NCBI RefSeq assembly: GCF_003814915.1
Contig: NZ_RKQK01000001.1
Location: 186,001 to 250,000 of the forward strand
DNA length: 64,000 bases
Source of the DNA: Pacificibacter maritimus
GTDB lineage: Bacteria; Pseudomonadota; Alphaproteobacteria; Rhodobacterales; Rhodobacteraceae
Direction: 5' to 3'
Below the pieces are notes generated by a model, which searched no databases, was not told where the DNA came from, and saw nothing but the letters and a program-made list of their open reading frames with translations. A program made the translations under genes and the position numbers. This document shows, one piece after another, positions 37,189-47,338 of this stretch (position 1 is the stretch's first letter; the number at the start of each line of letters is the position of its first letter).

Positions 37189-37407
37189 ATGTCCCAAGAC
37201 ACGGATCAGTATTTGGCGAAGAAAACGCGGCTTGTGTCGCTTGTCATCGCAGGTGCTATGATTTTGTGGATTGGGGCGCAATGGATCGGCAGCTTACTGG
37301 GTATCGATACCCGATATGCAGTGCTGTTCGATCTCTTGGCGCTCGCGGCTTTTGCTTGGGCGTTTGTGGTGATTTATCAGATTTGGCGTGCGCGCCAAAA
37401 AGGCTGA
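37189..37407 (+). CDS. Small membrane protein of the nuo operon (DUF5337-like)
   Basis: This 72-residue protein has two hydrophobic helices (about 17-37 and 43-65), a polar N-terminus and a basic end RARQKG. It matches my memory of the DUF5337 protein that sits before nuoF in Rhodobacteraceae. Comparable small unknown reading frames occur in the Rhodobacter capsulatus and Paracoccus nuo/nqo clusters. It starts 21 bases after the preceding gene and is followed by nuoF after 12. The function is unknown, but the location suggests complex I assembly or stability. Confidence 0.75.
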   Translation: MSQDTDQYLAKKTRLVSLVIAGAMILWIGAQWIGSLLGIDTRYAVLFDLLALAAFAWAFVVIYQIWRARQKG

Positions 37408-37419
37408 AGGAACAAAGCT

Positions 37420-38718
37420 ATGCTCAAAGATCAAGATCGGATCTTTACCAATATCTACGGAATGCATGATCGCAGCCTAAAGGGCGCGATGTCGCGTGGG
37501 CATTGGGACGGCACCGCCGGCATCATCAAAAAAGGTCGTGACTGGATCATCGACCAGATGAAGGCCTCTGGATTGCGTGGTCGTGGCGGCGCGGGTTTCC
37601 CGACTGGGTTGAAATGGTCGTTTATGCCAAAAGAATCTGATGGTCGCCCATCATATTTGGTGATCAACGCCGATGAATCCGAGCCAGGTACATGTAAAGA
37701 CCGCGAAATCATGCGCCACGATCCGCACACGCTGATCGAAGGGGCTTTGATCGCGTCCTTTGCGATGAATGCCAATGCTTGTTACATTTATCTGCGCGGC
37801 GAATACATTCGTGAGCGTGAGGCGTTACAGCTCGCGATTGATGAATGTTACGCGGCGGGTCTTGTTGGTAAAAATGCATCGAAATCTGGTTGGGATTTTG
37901 ATATTTACCTGCACCACGGTGCTGGCGCTTATATTTGTGGTGAAGAAACCGCATTGCTGGAAAGCCTTGAGGGCAAAAAAGGCATGCCACGGATGAAGCC
38001 ACCGTTCCCTGCTGGTGCGGGACTTTATGGTTGCCCGACCACTGTGAACAACGTTGAATCTATCGCTGTGGCTCCGACTATTTTGCGCCGTGGTCCTGAA
38101 TGGTTTGCAGGCTTTGGTCGCGCCAATAACGCAGGCACAAAACTGTTTGCGATTTCTGGCCACGTCAACAACCCTTGTGTTGTCGAAGAAGCCATGTCGA
38201 TCACATTCGAAGAGCTGATCGAAAAGCACTGCGGCGGTATTCGCGGCGGTTGGGACAACCTTTTGGCTGTGATCCCTGGTGGGTCTTCTGTGCCATTGGT
38301 GCGCGGCGAAAAGATGCAAGACGCAATCATGGATTTTGATTACCTGCGCGGTGAGCTTGGCTCGGGCCTTGGCACGGCGGCGGTTATCGTCATGGACAAA
38401 TCCACTGATATCATTAAAGCCATCCACCGCTTGTCTATGTTCTATAAGCACGAGTCATGTGGGCAATGTACGCCATGCCGCGAAGGCACAGGCTGGATGA
38501 TGCGCGTGATGGATCGCTTGGTGAAAGGCGAAGCAGAGCTGGAAGAAATCGACATGCTTTGGGACGTGACCAAACAGGTTGAAGGTCACACAATCTGTGC
38601 CCTCGGCGATGCGGCAGCTTGGCCGATCCAAGGTCTGATCCGCAACTTCCGCGAAGAAATCGAAGACCGTATCAAAGCGCAAAAATCGGGCCGTATGGGC
38701 GCGATGGCGGCGGAGTAA
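37420..38718 (+). CDS. nuoF: NADH-quinone oxidoreductase subunit F
   Basis: NuoF binds NADH and FMN and holds a [4Fe-4S] cluster at the tip of the peripheral arm. In 432 residues it shows the FMN/NADH segment [19 protein letters not shown], then [19 protein letters not shown]. The cluster ligands are Cys347, Cys350, Cys353 ([15 protein letters not shown]) and Cys393 ([12 protein letters not shown]). GAAGGA precedes the ATG. The next gene follows after 8 bases. Confidence 0.97.
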   Translation: MLKDQDRIFTNIYGMHDRSLKGAMSRGHWDGTAGIIKKGRDWIIDQMKASGLRGRGGAGFPTGLKWSFMPKESDGRPSYLVINADESEPGTCKDREIMRHDPHTLIEGALIASFAMNANACYIYLRGEYIREREALQLAIDECYAAGLVGKNASKSGWDFDIYLHHGAGAYICGEETALLESLEGKKGMPRMKPPFPAGAGLYGCPTTVNNVESIAVAPTILRRGPEWFAGFGRANNAGTKLFAISGHVNNPCVVEEAMSITFEELIEKHCGGIRGGWDNLLAVIPGGSSVPLVRGEKMQDAIMDFDYLRGELGSGLGTAAVIVMDKSTDIIKAIHRLSMFYKHESCGQCTPCREGTGWMMRVMDRLVKGEAELEEIDMLWDVTKQVEGHTICALGDAAAWPIQGLIRNFREEIEDRIKAQKSGRMGAMAAE

Positions 38719-38726
38719 ACATCATA

Positions 38727-39245
38727 ATGCAGCCCATTGGCACACATATCGCGGAACTGAACATCGGACGGCTGATTGCGCCGACCGATGATCCGCGCGT
38801 GGCTGATTTCATGGGCGCATTGGATCTGGTGAACGGGCTTGGAAAACGCATGCCAGGCTTCGTGTGGATGATGGAAGGTTCGGGTGAACCAGCCACTGGA
38901 AATACTGAAAACAGCATTGGCGATGATCCACAATTCGTCGCCAATATGACCGTATGGGAAGACGTACAAAGCCTAGAGCATTTCGTTTTCATCACGGTGC
39001 ATAAAAAATTCTACGACCGCCGCGAAGAGTGGTTCCAAATCTTGGGTGGCCAGCACTTTGTTATGTGGTACGTAGAGGTCGGGCATAAGCCCAGCTTGGA
39101 TGAGGCGCTCGAACGCCTTGCCTATAAAGACGAACATGGGGACAGCGACTATGCCTTTGGCTGGTCGTATCTGAAAGAGGCGCAACTACATGTGACAAAA
39201 GCATGCGCGCCACAGACTATGGAGTCTTCTTATGCACAGCTATAA
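38727..39245 (+). CDS. DUF3291-like protein in the nuo operon
   Basis: The 172-residue protein has the features of DUF3291: IAELNIGRLIAPTDDPRVAD, PGFVWMMEGSGEPATG, MTVWEDVQSLEHFVFITVHK, and WYVEVGHKPSLDEALERL. The fold is probably a dimeric alpha/beta barrel like that of antibiotic-biosynthesis monooxygenases and chlorite-dismutase relatives; no cofactor is predicted. The start is the ATG at 38727, since longer frames enter nuoF. It overlaps the next gene by 14 bases. Confidence 0.78.
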   Translation: MQPIGTHIAELNIGRLIAPTDDPRVADFMGALDLVNGLGKRMPGFVWMMEGSGEPATGNTENSIGDDPQFVANMTVWEDVQSLEHFVFITVHKKFYDRREEWFQILGGQHFVMWYVEVGHKPSLDEALERLAYKDEHGDSDYAFGWSYLKEAQLHVTKACAPQTMESSYAQL

Positions 39246-39642
39246 ATCTGTTTTTTGGGCCGCAACTTTGGTGGCCAGCATCGCTGGAACAGCATCTGCG
39301 AAATCTTTGCGCGATGAGCCAACGATTGATCGCCCGATGCTAAGTGTCGCTTTGGCGATAGAAATTTCTGATAAATGCTCCAGCATTGAGGCACGCAAAC
39401 TCAAGGGATTGAATTACCTTTGGGGGTTAAAATCTGCGGCGTCAAAACTGGGGTATTCAGATGACGAAATCAAAGAATATGTGGAAAGCGATGCGGAAAA
39501 ATCCCGTATCCGCGGTCTCGGCGAAGCTTACGTGCGCTCTAAGGGATTGAACCCGACCAGCGATGCGGATCTTTGCACATTGGGCGAACAAGAAATTGCT
39601 TCAAATACCCTCACAGGGTCTTTGTTGCGCAGTCGAAATTGA
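39232..39642 (+). CDS. Exported DUF5333-like protein of the nuo operon
   Basis: The first 23 residues are a signal peptide ending GTASA. The mature chain (about 113 residues) is helical, with two Cys (SDKCSSIEARKLKGLNYLWG and DADLCTLGEQEI) that could pair in the periplasm. It matches my memory of DUF5333, found next to nuoG in Rhodobacteraceae. The start overlaps the DUF3291-like gene. The stop codon TGA is followed at once by a perfect palindrome. Function unknown; a periplasmic role around complex I is only an inference. Confidence 0.75.
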   Translation: MHSYKSVFWAATLVASIAGTASAKSLRDEPTIDRPMLSVALAIEISDKCSSIEARKLKGLNYLWGLKSAASKLGYSDDEIKEYVESDAEKSRIRGLGEAYVRSKGLNPTSDADLCTLGEQEIASNTLTGSLLRSRN

Positions 39643-39655
39643 GGGCCTAGGCCCT
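39642..39655. repeat. Perfect 14-base palindrome after the DUF5333-like gene
   Basis: AGGGCCTAGGCCCT is fully self-complementary and begins at the last base of the stop codon. As RNA it could form a stem only by dimerising or with a tight loop. Confidence 0.5.
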
Positions 39656-39725
39656 TGTCTTCAGTTTCCCGCGAGTTTCGTGGGTGAAATCATACTGGCG
39701 CTGTAAAAAGCGTCTTACAAATACC

Positions 39726-39759
39726 GAAGGTGCGGCGCAGTTCCGCGTGCGGCACCTTC
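39726..39759 (+). other. Stem-loop 21 bases upstream of nuoG
   Basis: GAAGGTGC pairs with GCACCTTC, and GCGC inside pairs further with GCGT. A T-run is missing, so it is not a terminator. Being in the 138-base gap between the DUF5333-like gene and nuoG, it may mark RNA processing, mRNA stability or a second promoter region in the operon. Confidence 0.45.
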
Positions 39760-39780
39760 ATGAAACACAGGTGACGTGAT

Positions 39781-41805
39781 ATGGCAGATACGCGCAAACT
39801 TATCATTGACGGAAATGAAGTCGAAGTCGATCCGGCGATGACCCTCTTGCAGGCTTGTGAAGTCGCAGGCATCGAAGTGCCGCGCTTTTGCTACCACGAG
39901 CGTCTTTCAATTGCTGGCAACTGCCGCATGTGTCTGGTTGAGGTCGTGGGCGGCCCGCCCAAACCCGCAGCCTCATGTGCGATGCAGGTCAAGGATTTGC
40001 GTCCCGGCCCAGAAGGTCAACCGCCCGTTGTAAAAACCAATTCACCGATGGTCAAAAAGGCCCGCGAAGGTGTGATGGAATTCTTGCTCATCAACCACCC
40101 GCTGGATTGTCCGATTTGTGACCAAGGCGGCGAATGTGATTTGCAAGACCAAGCCATGGCATATGGTGTTGATTTCTCACGTTTCACCGAAGCCAAACGC
40201 GCGACCGAAGATCTGGATCTCGGCCCTCTCGTGGCGACAACCATGACGCGCTGTATTTCTTGTACCCGCTGTGTGCGCTTCACGACTGAGGTCGCGGGCA
40301 TCACGCAAATGGGCCAAACAGGGCGCGGCGAAGATTCTGAAATCACCAGCTATTTGAACGAAACATTGGTATCTAACCTGCAAGGCAATATCATTGATCT
40401 TTGCCCCGTTGGTGCGCTGACATCCAAACCCTACGCCTTTACAGCGCGTCCTTGGGAATTGACCAAAACGGAAACCATCGATGTGATGGACGCTTTGGGG
40501 TCAAACATCCGTGTGGATACAAAAGGCCGCGAAGTGATGCGCATTTTGCCACGCAACCATGACGGCGTGAACGAAGAATGGATTTCCGATAAAACGCGTT
40601 TCGTTTGGGATGGCCTGCGTCGTCAGCGTTTGGACACACCCTACATCCGCGAAAACGGCAAGTTGCGCAAAGCCAGCTGGTCAGAAGCTTTGGCATTCGC
40701 GGCCAAGGGCATGAAAGGCAAAAAGATCGCTGGCCTTATCGGTGATCTCGTGTCTGTCGAAGCTGCCTTTGCCTTGAAGCAATTGGTGGAAAGCCTCGGC
40801 GGCAAGGTTGAATCCCGTGTCGATGGGGCGAAATTGCCTGCGGGCAATCGCTCTGCTTATGTGGGCACGGCCACGATTGCTGATATCGATGATGCGGATA
40901 TGATCCAATTGATCGGAACGAACCCGCGCGAAGAAGCCCCAGTGTTGAACGCGCGTATCCGTGCGGCTTGGGCGCGTGGTGCAGATATAGGTCTGATCGG
41001 TGAAGCTGTCGATCTGACTTACGATTACCACCATGTTGGCACAGATCGTGCCGCTTTGGTTGAACTGGCGGATCGTGAAATCTCTGCTGAAACACGCGAT
41101 GAGAAAAACACTTTGGTTATTGTCGGGCAGGGTGCCTTGCAAGAGGCGGACGGCGAAGCAGTTTTGTCGCAAGCGATGAAATTGGCAGAAAACACTGGTT
41201 CTAAATTGTTGATCCTGCACACAGCTGCGTCACGCGTTGGCGCTCTGGATATCGGTGCGGTGACCGATGGGGGGCTTGACGCCGCATTGGACGGTGCCGA
41301 AGTGATCTATAACTTGGGCGCTGACGAGGTGGAAATTTCTGGCGAAGCCTTCGTGATCTACCAAGGATCGCATGGGGATCGTGGTGCACACCGTGCTGAC
41401 GTGATCTTGCCTGGTGCGGCTTACACAGAAGAATCCGGCTTGTTCGTCAATACAGAAGGCCGCCCACAACTGGCCGCACGTGCGTCTTTCCCTCCTGGGG
41501 ATGCAAAAGAAAACTGGGCCATTTTGCGCGCTTTGTCAGCGGAACTGGATGCAACATTGGCCTATTCCACAATCGCAGGCCTGCGCTCTGAGTTGATGGA
41601 AGTTGCACCGCATTTTGCTGATCTTGATGTTGTGGCTGAAAATGCATGGAACCGTGTCCCATTGCGCAAACCAGCCAAAGCGTCTGTGCGCTACACGGTT
41701 AAAGATTTCTATCTCACCAACCCAATCGCACGGGCGTCAACTTTGATGGCTGAATTGTCTGCCGCTGCCAAAGCGCGCAGCCAAGAAACATTGGCTGCTG
41801 AGTAA
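39781..41805 (+). CDS. nuoG: NADH-quinone oxidoreductase subunit G
   Basis: NuoG is the 75-kDa subunit that carries one [2Fe-2S] and two or three [4Fe-4S] clusters. In 674 residues it shows a ferredoxin-like start ([33 protein letters not shown]), the His-ligated site [20 protein letters not shown], and [21 protein letters not shown] molybdopterin-oxidoreductase-like domain follows that no longer binds molybdenum in this subunit. The size matches Rhodobacter relatives rather than the larger E. coli NuoG. It comes after a 138-base gap. Confidence 0.96.
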   Translation: MADTRKLIIDGNEVEVDPAMTLLQACEVAGIEVPRFCYHERLSIAGNCRMCLVEVVGGPPKPAASCAMQVKDLRPGPEGQPPVVKTNSPMVKKAREGVMEFLLINHPLDCPICDQGGECDLQDQAMAYGVDFSRFTEAKRATEDLDLGPLVATTMTRCISCTRCVRFTTEVAGITQMGQTGRGEDSEITSYLNETLVSNLQGNIIDLCPVGALTSKPYAFTARPWELTKTETIDVMDALGSNIRVDTKGREVMRILPRNHDGVNEEWISDKTRFVWDGLRRQRLDTPYIRENGKLRKASWSEALAFAAKGMKGKKIAGLIGDLVSVEAAFALKQLVESLGGKVESRVDGAKLPAGNRSAYVGTATIADIDDADMIQLIGTNPREEAPVLNARIRAAWARGADIGLIGEAVDLTYDYHHVGTDRAALVELADREISAETRDEKNTLVIVGQGALQEADGEAVLSQAMKLAENTGSKLLILHTAASRVGALDIGAVTDGGLDAALDGAEVIYNLGADEVEISGEAFVIYQGSHGDRGAHRADVILPGAAYTEESGLFVNTEGRPQLAARASFPPGDAKENWAILRALSAELDATLAYSTIAGLRSELMEVAPHFADLDVVAENAWNRVPLRKPAKASVRYTVKDFYLTNPIARASTLMAELSAAAKARSQETLAAE

Positions 41806-41807
41806 AC

Positions 41808-42242
41808 ATGACGGCTGCGCACACATATAAAGCTGCTTTTCACAGTGCCACCAAAATTGCCCTTGGGTGTGTTTTGTTGGCCACTGTGGTGGGCTGTGCG
41901 CAACCCGATGCTGAGGTCACGCGCGCCGCGGCCACACCGACTTATTTGGGGGTGGAAACACGCCTTTTGGACGGGGATTTGGTGAATTTCATTGTTTCAA
42001 TGAAAGATACCACAAGCCAAAACGACGTAGCAGCATATTCTGAATGTGCCGCTGCGCAATACGCACTGATCCGAGGTTTCGGGTTTGCGCGTCACTTACG
42101 AACAAATGTCTCACAAGAGGCTGGAATTTGGCGTGCAGATGCTGTTTACACCATCTCATCAGCGCTCCCAGATGGTTTGCGAACGATTGATGCAGAAGTC
42201 ATCGTTTCAAACTGCCGCGAATTTAGAATACCGACGGTGTGA
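41808..42242 (+). CDS. Small lipoprotein between nuoG and nuoH
   Basis: This is a 144-residue protein with an N-terminal signal and a lipobox TVVGC (Cys30), so it is probably anchored in a membrane and faces the periplasm. The mature part has four more Cys (ECAAAQY, SNCREF and others) and short beta-like segments. It begins 2 bases after nuoG and ends about 11 bases before the nuoH ATG. I do not recognise a family, although an unknown small gene at this place occurs in related nuo operons. Confidence 0.7.
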   Translation: MTAAHTYKAAFHSATKIALGCVLLATVVGCAQPDAEVTRAAATPTYLGVETRLLDGDLVNFIVSMKDTTSQNDVAAYSECAAAQYALIRGFGFARHLRTNVSQEAGIWRADAVYTISSALPDGLRTIDAEVIVSNCREFRIPTV

Positions 42243-42253
42243 AGGACTACGAA

Positions 42254-43294
42254 ATGGTCGAATTTTTCACGACAACAAATTTGGGCATTGCGCTCTTGAT
42301 CCTCGGACAATGTCTGTTGGTTCTTTTGCCTTTGCTCGCTGCTCTTGCCTTCTTGATGTATGGCGATCGCAAAGTCTGGGCGGCTGTCCAGATGCGCAAA
42401 GGCCCCAATGTGGTTGGTGTCTTTGGTTTGCTGCAATCATTTGCAGACCTTTTGAAATATGTGGTCAAAGAGGTGGTTGTACCTGCAGGCGCTGACAAAT
42501 TTGTCTTCTACCTTGCTCCAATGATCACCTTTGTGATGGCAGTCATCGCTTGGGCTGCAATTCCTTGGAATGACGGCTGGGTGATCTCGGATCTCAATGT
42601 CGCGATCTTGTACATTTTCGCGATCTCATCGCTGGAAGTTTACGGCGTGATCATGGGGGGCTGGGCCTCTAACTCAAAATATCCCTTCTTGGGCGCATTG
42701 CGGTCAGCAGCGCAGATGATTTCCTACGAAGTTTCAATCGGGCTGATCATTATTGGCGTTATCATCTCATCAGGGTCTATGAACTTCGGTGACATCGTTG
42801 CCGCACAAGATGGACGCTTTGGCATCTTCTCTTGGTACTGGATCCCGCATTTCCCAATGGTGGTGTTGTTCTTTGTGTCAGCCTTGGCTGAAACCAACCG
42901 CCCCCCATTTGATTTGCCAGAAGCGGAATCCGAATTGGTTGCTGGCTACCAAGTTGAATATTCTTCAACACCGTTCTTGTTGTTCATGATCGGTGAATTG
43001 ATGGCCATTGTTTTGATGTGTGCCTTGATCACGCTCATGTTCTTTGGTGGTTGGTTGTCACCTATCCCAGGCCTGCCTGATGGCATTTTCTGGATGATCC
43101 TAAAAATGGGTTTCTTCTTCTTTATCTTCGCAATGGTAAAGGCGATCACTCCGCGCTACCGCTACGACCAATTGATGCGCATCGGCTGGAAAGTCTTCTT
43201 GCCATTGTCCCTCGCATGGGTCGTTCTCGTGGCGTTCTTTGCGCAATTCGGTGCATTCGGCGGCGCATATGCTCGCTGGGCGATTGGAGGCTAA
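42254..43294 (+). CDS. nuoH: NADH-quinone oxidoreductase subunit H
   Basis: NuoH lies at the quinone end of the membrane arm and lines the quinone channel. The 346-residue protein has eight or nine helices. It shows ERTNRP-type and [20 protein letters not shown] motifs and [21 protein letters not shown] start at the ATG at 42254, with AAGGA 7 bases ahead; an in-frame GTG at 42239 overlaps the lipoprotein gene. nuoI follows after 3 bases. Confidence 0.96.
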   Translation: MVEFFTTTNLGIALLILGQCLLVLLPLLAALAFLMYGDRKVWAAVQMRKGPNVVGVFGLLQSFADLLKYVVKEVVVPAGADKFVFYLAPMITFVMAVIAWAAIPWNDGWVISDLNVAILYIFAISSLEVYGVIMGGWASNSKYPFLGALRSAAQMISYEVSIGLIIIGVIISSGSMNFGDIVAAQDGRFGIFSWYWIPHFPMVVLFFVSALAETNRPPFDLPEAESELVAGYQVEYSSTPFLLFMIGELMAIVLMCALITLMFFGGWLSPIPGLPDGIFWMILKMGFFFFIFAMVKAITPRYRYDQLMRIGWKVFLPLSLAWVVLVAFFAQFGAFGGAYARWAIGG

Positions 43295-43297
43295 ATC

Positions 43298-43804
43298 ATG
43301 GCTCAAGCAAAATCAGATTTCGACTACACCCGCGCGGTCAAATACTTCTTGATGACAGATGTCATCGCCGGTTTCCGGATCGGTCTGCGGTATTTCTTTA
43401 GCCCGAAAGCGACGATCAACTACCCGCATGAAAAGGGGCCTTTGTCGCCTCGTTTTCGCGGGGAACATGCGTTGCGTCGTTACCCGAATGGCGAAGAACG
43501 CTGCATCGCATGTAAATTGTGCGAGGCCGTGTGCCCCGCGCAAGCGATCACCATCGACGCGGAACCCCGCGATGATGGCTCGCGCCGCACAACGCGTTAC
43601 GACATCGATATGACGAAATGCATTTACTGTGGGTTCTGCCAAGAAGCCTGCCCAGTGGATGCGATCGTCGAAGGCCCGAACTTTGAATTCGCAACCGAAA
43701 CCCGCGAAGAGCTGTTCTATGATAAGGAAAAGCTTTTGGATAACGGTGCGCGTTGGGAAGCGGAAATTGCCCGCAATCTTGAATTGGATGCGCCTTACCG
43801 ATGA
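43298..43804 (+). CDS. nuoI: NADH-quinone oxidoreductase subunit I
   Basis: NuoI is the ferredoxin-like subunit with clusters N6a and N6b leading to N2. The two CxxCxxCxxxCP motifs are intact: [12 protein letters not shown] (Cys69, 72, 75, 79) and [12 protein letters not shown] (Cys108, 111, 114, 118). The 168 residues match mitochondrial TYKY in length. It overlaps the next gene by 4 bases (ATGA). Confidence 0.97.
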   Translation: MAQAKSDFDYTRAVKYFLMTDVIAGFRIGLRYFFSPKATINYPHEKGPLSPRFRGEHALRRYPNGEERCIACKLCEAVCPAQAITIDAEPRDDGSRRTTRYDIDMTKCIYCGFCQEACPVDAIVEGPNFEFATETREELFYDKEKLLDNGARWEAEIARNLELDAPYR

Positions 43805-44208
43805 ACGATTTTAAAAAGCTATTCGAAGATATGACTGCCCAAGGCCAAAAAATGGCTGAAGCATTCAATCCAGCGCTCAAAGATTTTGAGATGCCGAAAC
43901 TCGATAAGCTTTTTCCCACACTGTCCAAAGATCAAATGGACATGCTGTGGGGCACGAAATTGAACCCCGAGGGTTTGGACGCCAAAACGCGTCTTCTCGT
44001 GGTTTTGGCCGGTCAAACGGTTTTGGGTGTGCAAGCAGAGGCGCCGTTTAAAGCGGTTTTGCGCAACGCACTTAAAGCAGGGGCCACACAACAACAGATC
44101 GGTGAAACGATCACTCAAATGTCGATGCTGGGCGGTTTGCCAGCAATGTCAAAGGCGCTTGGCCTCGCAGCCGAGGTTTTCGCCGAAAAGCAGGAGGACA
44201 GTGCATGA
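43801..44208 (+). CDS. Carboxymuconolactone-decarboxylase-like protein in the nuo operon
   Basis: The 135-residue protein has the helical CMD/AhpD-type core: [40 protein letters not shown] and [20 protein letters not shown]. It contains no Cys at all, so the CxxC peroxidase site of AhpD is absent. The gamma-CMD branch also lacks that pair, but its decarboxylase chemistry needs partners not seen here. It overlaps both nuoI and nuoJ by 4 bases, so its dose is tied to complex I. Its role is unknown. Confidence 0.78.
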   Translation: MNDFKKLFEDMTAQGQKMAEAFNPALKDFEMPKLDKLFPTLSKDQMDMLWGTKLNPEGLDAKTRLLVVLAGQTVLGVQAEAPFKAVLRNALKAGATQQQIGETITQMSMLGGLPAMSKALGLAAEVFAEKQEDSA

Positions 44209-44819
44209 CTGTCGCGGATTACGCATTTTACCTTTTCGCCATCCTATTGGTGGCATCGGGTCTGTTTACAGTGGTGGCGCGCAACCCCGTCCACTCTGTG
44301 CTCTGGCTCATTTTGACTTTCTTGTCCGCTTCGGGCCTCTTCGTGCTTTTGGGCGCGGAATTTGTCGCGATGCTTTTGATCATCGTCTACGTCGGCGCTG
44401 TTATGGTGCTCTTCTTGTTTGTGGTGATGATGTTGGATGTCGATTTTGCGCAGTTGCGCGGTGGCATGGCCAAGTTTATGCCCTTTGCATTGCTCATCGG
44501 CATCGTTGTCTTAATGCAATTGTCAATCGCCTTTGGCGACTGGACTGCAGCTGATGGATCACAAGCACTGCGTGCTGCTGTCACGCCAGACCTTACCGAA
44601 GTCCATAACACCGCCGCTTTGGGTCAGTTGATGTATGATGACTTCTTGTTGTTGTTCCAACTTGCAGGCTTGATTTTGCTGACCGCGATGATCGGCGCGA
44701 TTGTTTTGACATTGCGTCACAACCCGAACGTAAAACGCCAAAACGTGATGGCGCAGATGCACCGCGATCCAGCCAAAGCGATGGAATTGAAAGACGTAAA
44801 ATCAGGGCAGGGGCTTTAA
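44205..44819 (+). CDS. nuoJ: NADH-quinone oxidoreductase subunit J
   Basis: NuoJ is a five-helix membrane subunit next to NuoH and NuoK; a pi-bulge in its third helix is part of the coupling switch. The 204-residue protein shows [40 protein letters not shown] and a conserved [20 protein letters not shown]. It overlaps the CMD gene by 4 bases. A palindrome GGCTTTAAAGCC lies on its stop codon (44812-44823). Confidence 0.95.
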   Translation: MTVADYAFYLFAILLVASGLFTVVARNPVHSVLWLILTFLSASGLFVLLGAEFVAMLLIIVYVGAVMVLFLFVVMMLDVDFAQLRGGMAKFMPFALLIGIVVLMQLSIAFGDWTAADGSQALRAAVTPDLTEVHNTAALGQLMYDDFLLLFQLAGLILLTAMIGAIVLTLRHNPNVKRQNVMAQMHRDPAKAMELKDVKSGQGL

Positions 44820-44911
44820 AGCCTTTGCGCCGATTGTAAAACCGACGGGCGGACCACTGCCCTGAACTGAAAAGCCGCCATCAAGGCGCGAAAAAAGAAC
44901 TGAGGGACGAC

Positions 44912-45217
44912 ATGGTCGGACTTGAACATTACCTAGCAGTCGCAGCAGCGCTGTTTGTCATCGGGATTTTCGGGCTCTTTTTGAACCGAAAGAACGTGAT
45001 CATCATTTTGATGTCCGTTGAATTGATCCTGTTGTCGGTCAACATAAATCTTGTGGCTTTCTCATCCTTTGCGGGTGATTTGGTCGGTCAGATTTTCACC
45101 ATGCTGGTCCTCACGGTCGCAGCAGCCGAGGCCGCAATCGGTCTGGCTATTCTTGTAGGCTTCTTCCGCAACCGCGGCACGATTGATGTCGAAGACGTCA
45201 ATGTGATGAAAGGGTAA
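44912..45217 (+). CDS. nuoK: NADH-quinone oxidoreductase subunit K
   Basis: NuoK is the smallest antiporter-like subunit: 101 residues, three helices. The two membrane glutamates needed for proton transfer are in [11 protein letters not shown] (Glu37) and [11 protein letters not shown] (Glu73). A 92-base gap separates it from nuoJ, larger than most in the operon. GAGGGA precedes the ATG. nuoL follows after 6 bases. Confidence 0.96.
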   Translation: MVGLEHYLAVAAALFVIGIFGLFLNRKNVIIILMSVELILLSVNINLVAFSSFAGDLVGQIFTMLVLTVAAAEAAIGLAILVGFFRNRGTIDVEDVNVMKG

Positions 45218-45223
45218 GGGCAC

Positions 45224-47338
45224 ATGGAAAAGATTATCCTCTTTGCCCCACTGTTGGGCGCGCTGATCGGCGGCTTTGGCTGGCGTATCATTGGCGAAAA
45301 AAACGCGCAGTATTTGACAACAGGTTTGCTTATGCTTGCAGCCTTTTTGTCATGGATCGTGTTTTTGACCTTTGACGGCACCACGCAGCACATCGAATTG
45401 TTCCGTTGGATTGAAAGCGGTGAGTTGTCGACATCTTGGGGCATTCGCCTTGATCGTCTGACTGCGATTATGTTTATCGTTATCAACACTGTATCGGCCT
45501 TGGTTCACCTGTATTCCTTCGGATACATGGCCCATGACGAAAACTTTTCTGATGACGAACCTTACCGCGCTCGTTTCTTTGCCTACCTGTCGTTCTTTAC
45601 CTTCTCGATGCTCATGCTCGTGACCTCCGACAACTTGGTGCAAATGTTCTTTGGTTGGGAAGGCGTGGGCGTTGCCTCATACTTGCTAATCGGGTTCTAC
45701 TTCAAAAAGCCATCCGCAGGTGCGGCCTCTATGAAAGCCTTTATCGTCAACCGTGTGGGTGACTTCGGCTTTGCGCTTGGTATTTTTGGCCTGTTTTACT
45801 TGACGGGTTCTATCGACATGGATGTGGTTTTCGCGAAAGCGCCTGAACTGGCGAACACGCAACTACATTTCTTGTGGACAGACTGGAATGCGGCGAACTT
45901 GCTGGCATTCTTACTGTTCGTCGGTGCGATGGGTAAATCAGCGCAACTGTTCTTGCACACTTGGTTGCCAGACGCGATGGAAGGCCCGACACCTGTGTCT
46001 GCTTTGATCCACGCGGCGACCATGGTGACGGCGGGTGTATTCTTGGTGGCACGTATGTCGCCATTGTTTGAATACGCACCGCAAGCTCAGACATTCATCG
46101 TCTACATCGGCGCGTCGACTGCTTTCTTCGCGGCGACTGTTGGCTTGGTGCAAAACGACATCAAGCGCGTCATTGCTTATTCAACCTGTTCGCAGCTCGG
46201 CTACATGTTTGTGGCTGTTGGCGTTGGCGCTTACGGTCCTGCGATGTTCCACCTTTTGACGCACGCCTTCTTTAAGGCGATGTTGTTCTTGGGCGCAGGT
46301 TCTGTCATTCACGCGATGCACCACGAACAAGACATGCGCAACTACGGTGGTTTGCGTAAGAAAATTCCAGCAACATACTGGGCCATGATGATTGGCACGC
46401 TGGCCATTACAGGTGTTGGTATTCCTTTCACGCATTTCGGTTTCGCAGGCTTCTTCTCTAAAGACGCGATCATCGAAAGTGCTTATGCGTCAGGTATTAG
46501 CTACGCATTCTGGATGCTGGTTGTGGCGGCTTTGTTTACATCCTTCTATTCATGGCGCCTGATTTTCTTGACCTTTTACGGCAAACCTCGCGGCGACAAG
46601 CACACACATGATCACGCGCACGAAAGCCCGAAAGTCATGTTGATCCCTCTTGGCGTTTTGGCCTTCGGTGCGGTCTTTGCTGGGATGATCTGGTACGGAT
46701 CTTTCTTTGGTGATCACAACAAACACAATGAGTTCTTTGGCATCCCGACACATCACGCAGAAGCAGATGGCGCACATGGCGATGATCACAGCGGTGATGC
46801 TGCTGACGATCATGGCGTGGATACGCATGCCTCAGAAGAAGTCACTGCAGAGGACCACGGCGTTGATTTGGTTGTGGGCGAAGCACCTCAGGGCGCGATC
46901 TATATCGCAGCAGACAACACAATCTTGGATGATGCGCACCATGTACCTGCTTGGGTAATCTTGTCGCCATTTATCGCGATGGTGCTAGGTTTTATCACGG
47001 CTTGGGTGTTTTACATCAAAAAGCCCGATCTGCCGCGCAAACTGTCGGAAGATCAGCAGCCATTGTACCAGTTCTTGTTGAACAAATGGTACTTTGACGA
47101 ACTCTACACCGCGATTTTCGTCAAGCCATCCTTGGCCTTAGGCCGCTTCTTGTGGCAGCGCGGTGATGTGAAAACTATCGATGGCGCCATCAATGGTTTG
47201 GCGCTTGGCATCGTGCCGTTCTTTACGCGACTTGCGGGTCGTTTGCAGTCCGGCTTTATCTTTACTTATGCATTCGCGATGGTTCTGGGGATCGTTGTTT
47301 TGATCACCTGGATGTCGATCGGCGGAGGGGCTCACTAA
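45224..47338 (+). CDS. nuoL: NADH-quinone oxidoreductase subunit L
   Basis: NuoL is the distal proton-pumping subunit with the long lateral helix. In 704 residues it shows the Mrp-like core: [20 protein letters not shown] (Glu), [20 protein letters not shown] (Lys), [20 protein letters not shown] and [20 protein letters not shown]. It is about 90 residues longer than E. coli NuoL. Much of the extra length is a His/Asp-rich loop near residues 455-550, with HTHDHAHES and [16 protein letters not shown]. It overlaps nuoM by 1 base. Confidence 0.96.
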   Translation: MEKIILFAPLLGALIGGFGWRIIGEKNAQYLTTGLLMLAAFLSWIVFLTFDGTTQHIELFRWIESGELSTSWGIRLDRLTAIMFIVINTVSALVHLYSFGYMAHDENFSDDEPYRARFFAYLSFFTFSMLMLVTSDNLVQMFFGWEGVGVASYLLIGFYFKKPSAGAASMKAFIVNRVGDFGFALGIFGLFYLTGSIDMDVVFAKAPELANTQLHFLWTDWNAANLLAFLLFVGAMGKSAQLFLHTWLPDAMEGPTPVSALIHAATMVTAGVFLVARMSPLFEYAPQAQTFIVYIGASTAFFAATVGLVQNDIKRVIAYSTCSQLGYMFVAVGVGAYGPAMFHLLTHAFFKAMLFLGAGSVIHAMHHEQDMRNYGGLRKKIPATYWAMMIGTLAITGVGIPFTHFGFAGFFSKDAIIESAYASGISYAFWMLVVAALFTSFYSWRLIFLTFYGKPRGDKHTHDHAHESPKVMLIPLGVLAFGAVFAGMIWYGSFFGDHNKHNEFFGIPTHHAEADGAHGDDHSGDAADDHGVDTHASEEVTAEDHGVDLVVGEAPQGAIYIAADNTILDDAHHVPAWVILSPFIAMVLGFITAWVFYIKKPDLPRKLSEDQQPLYQFLLNKWYFDELYTAIFVKPSLALGRFLWQRGDVKTIDGAINGLALGIVPFFTRLAGRLQSGFIFTYAFAMVLGIVVLITWMSIGGGAH

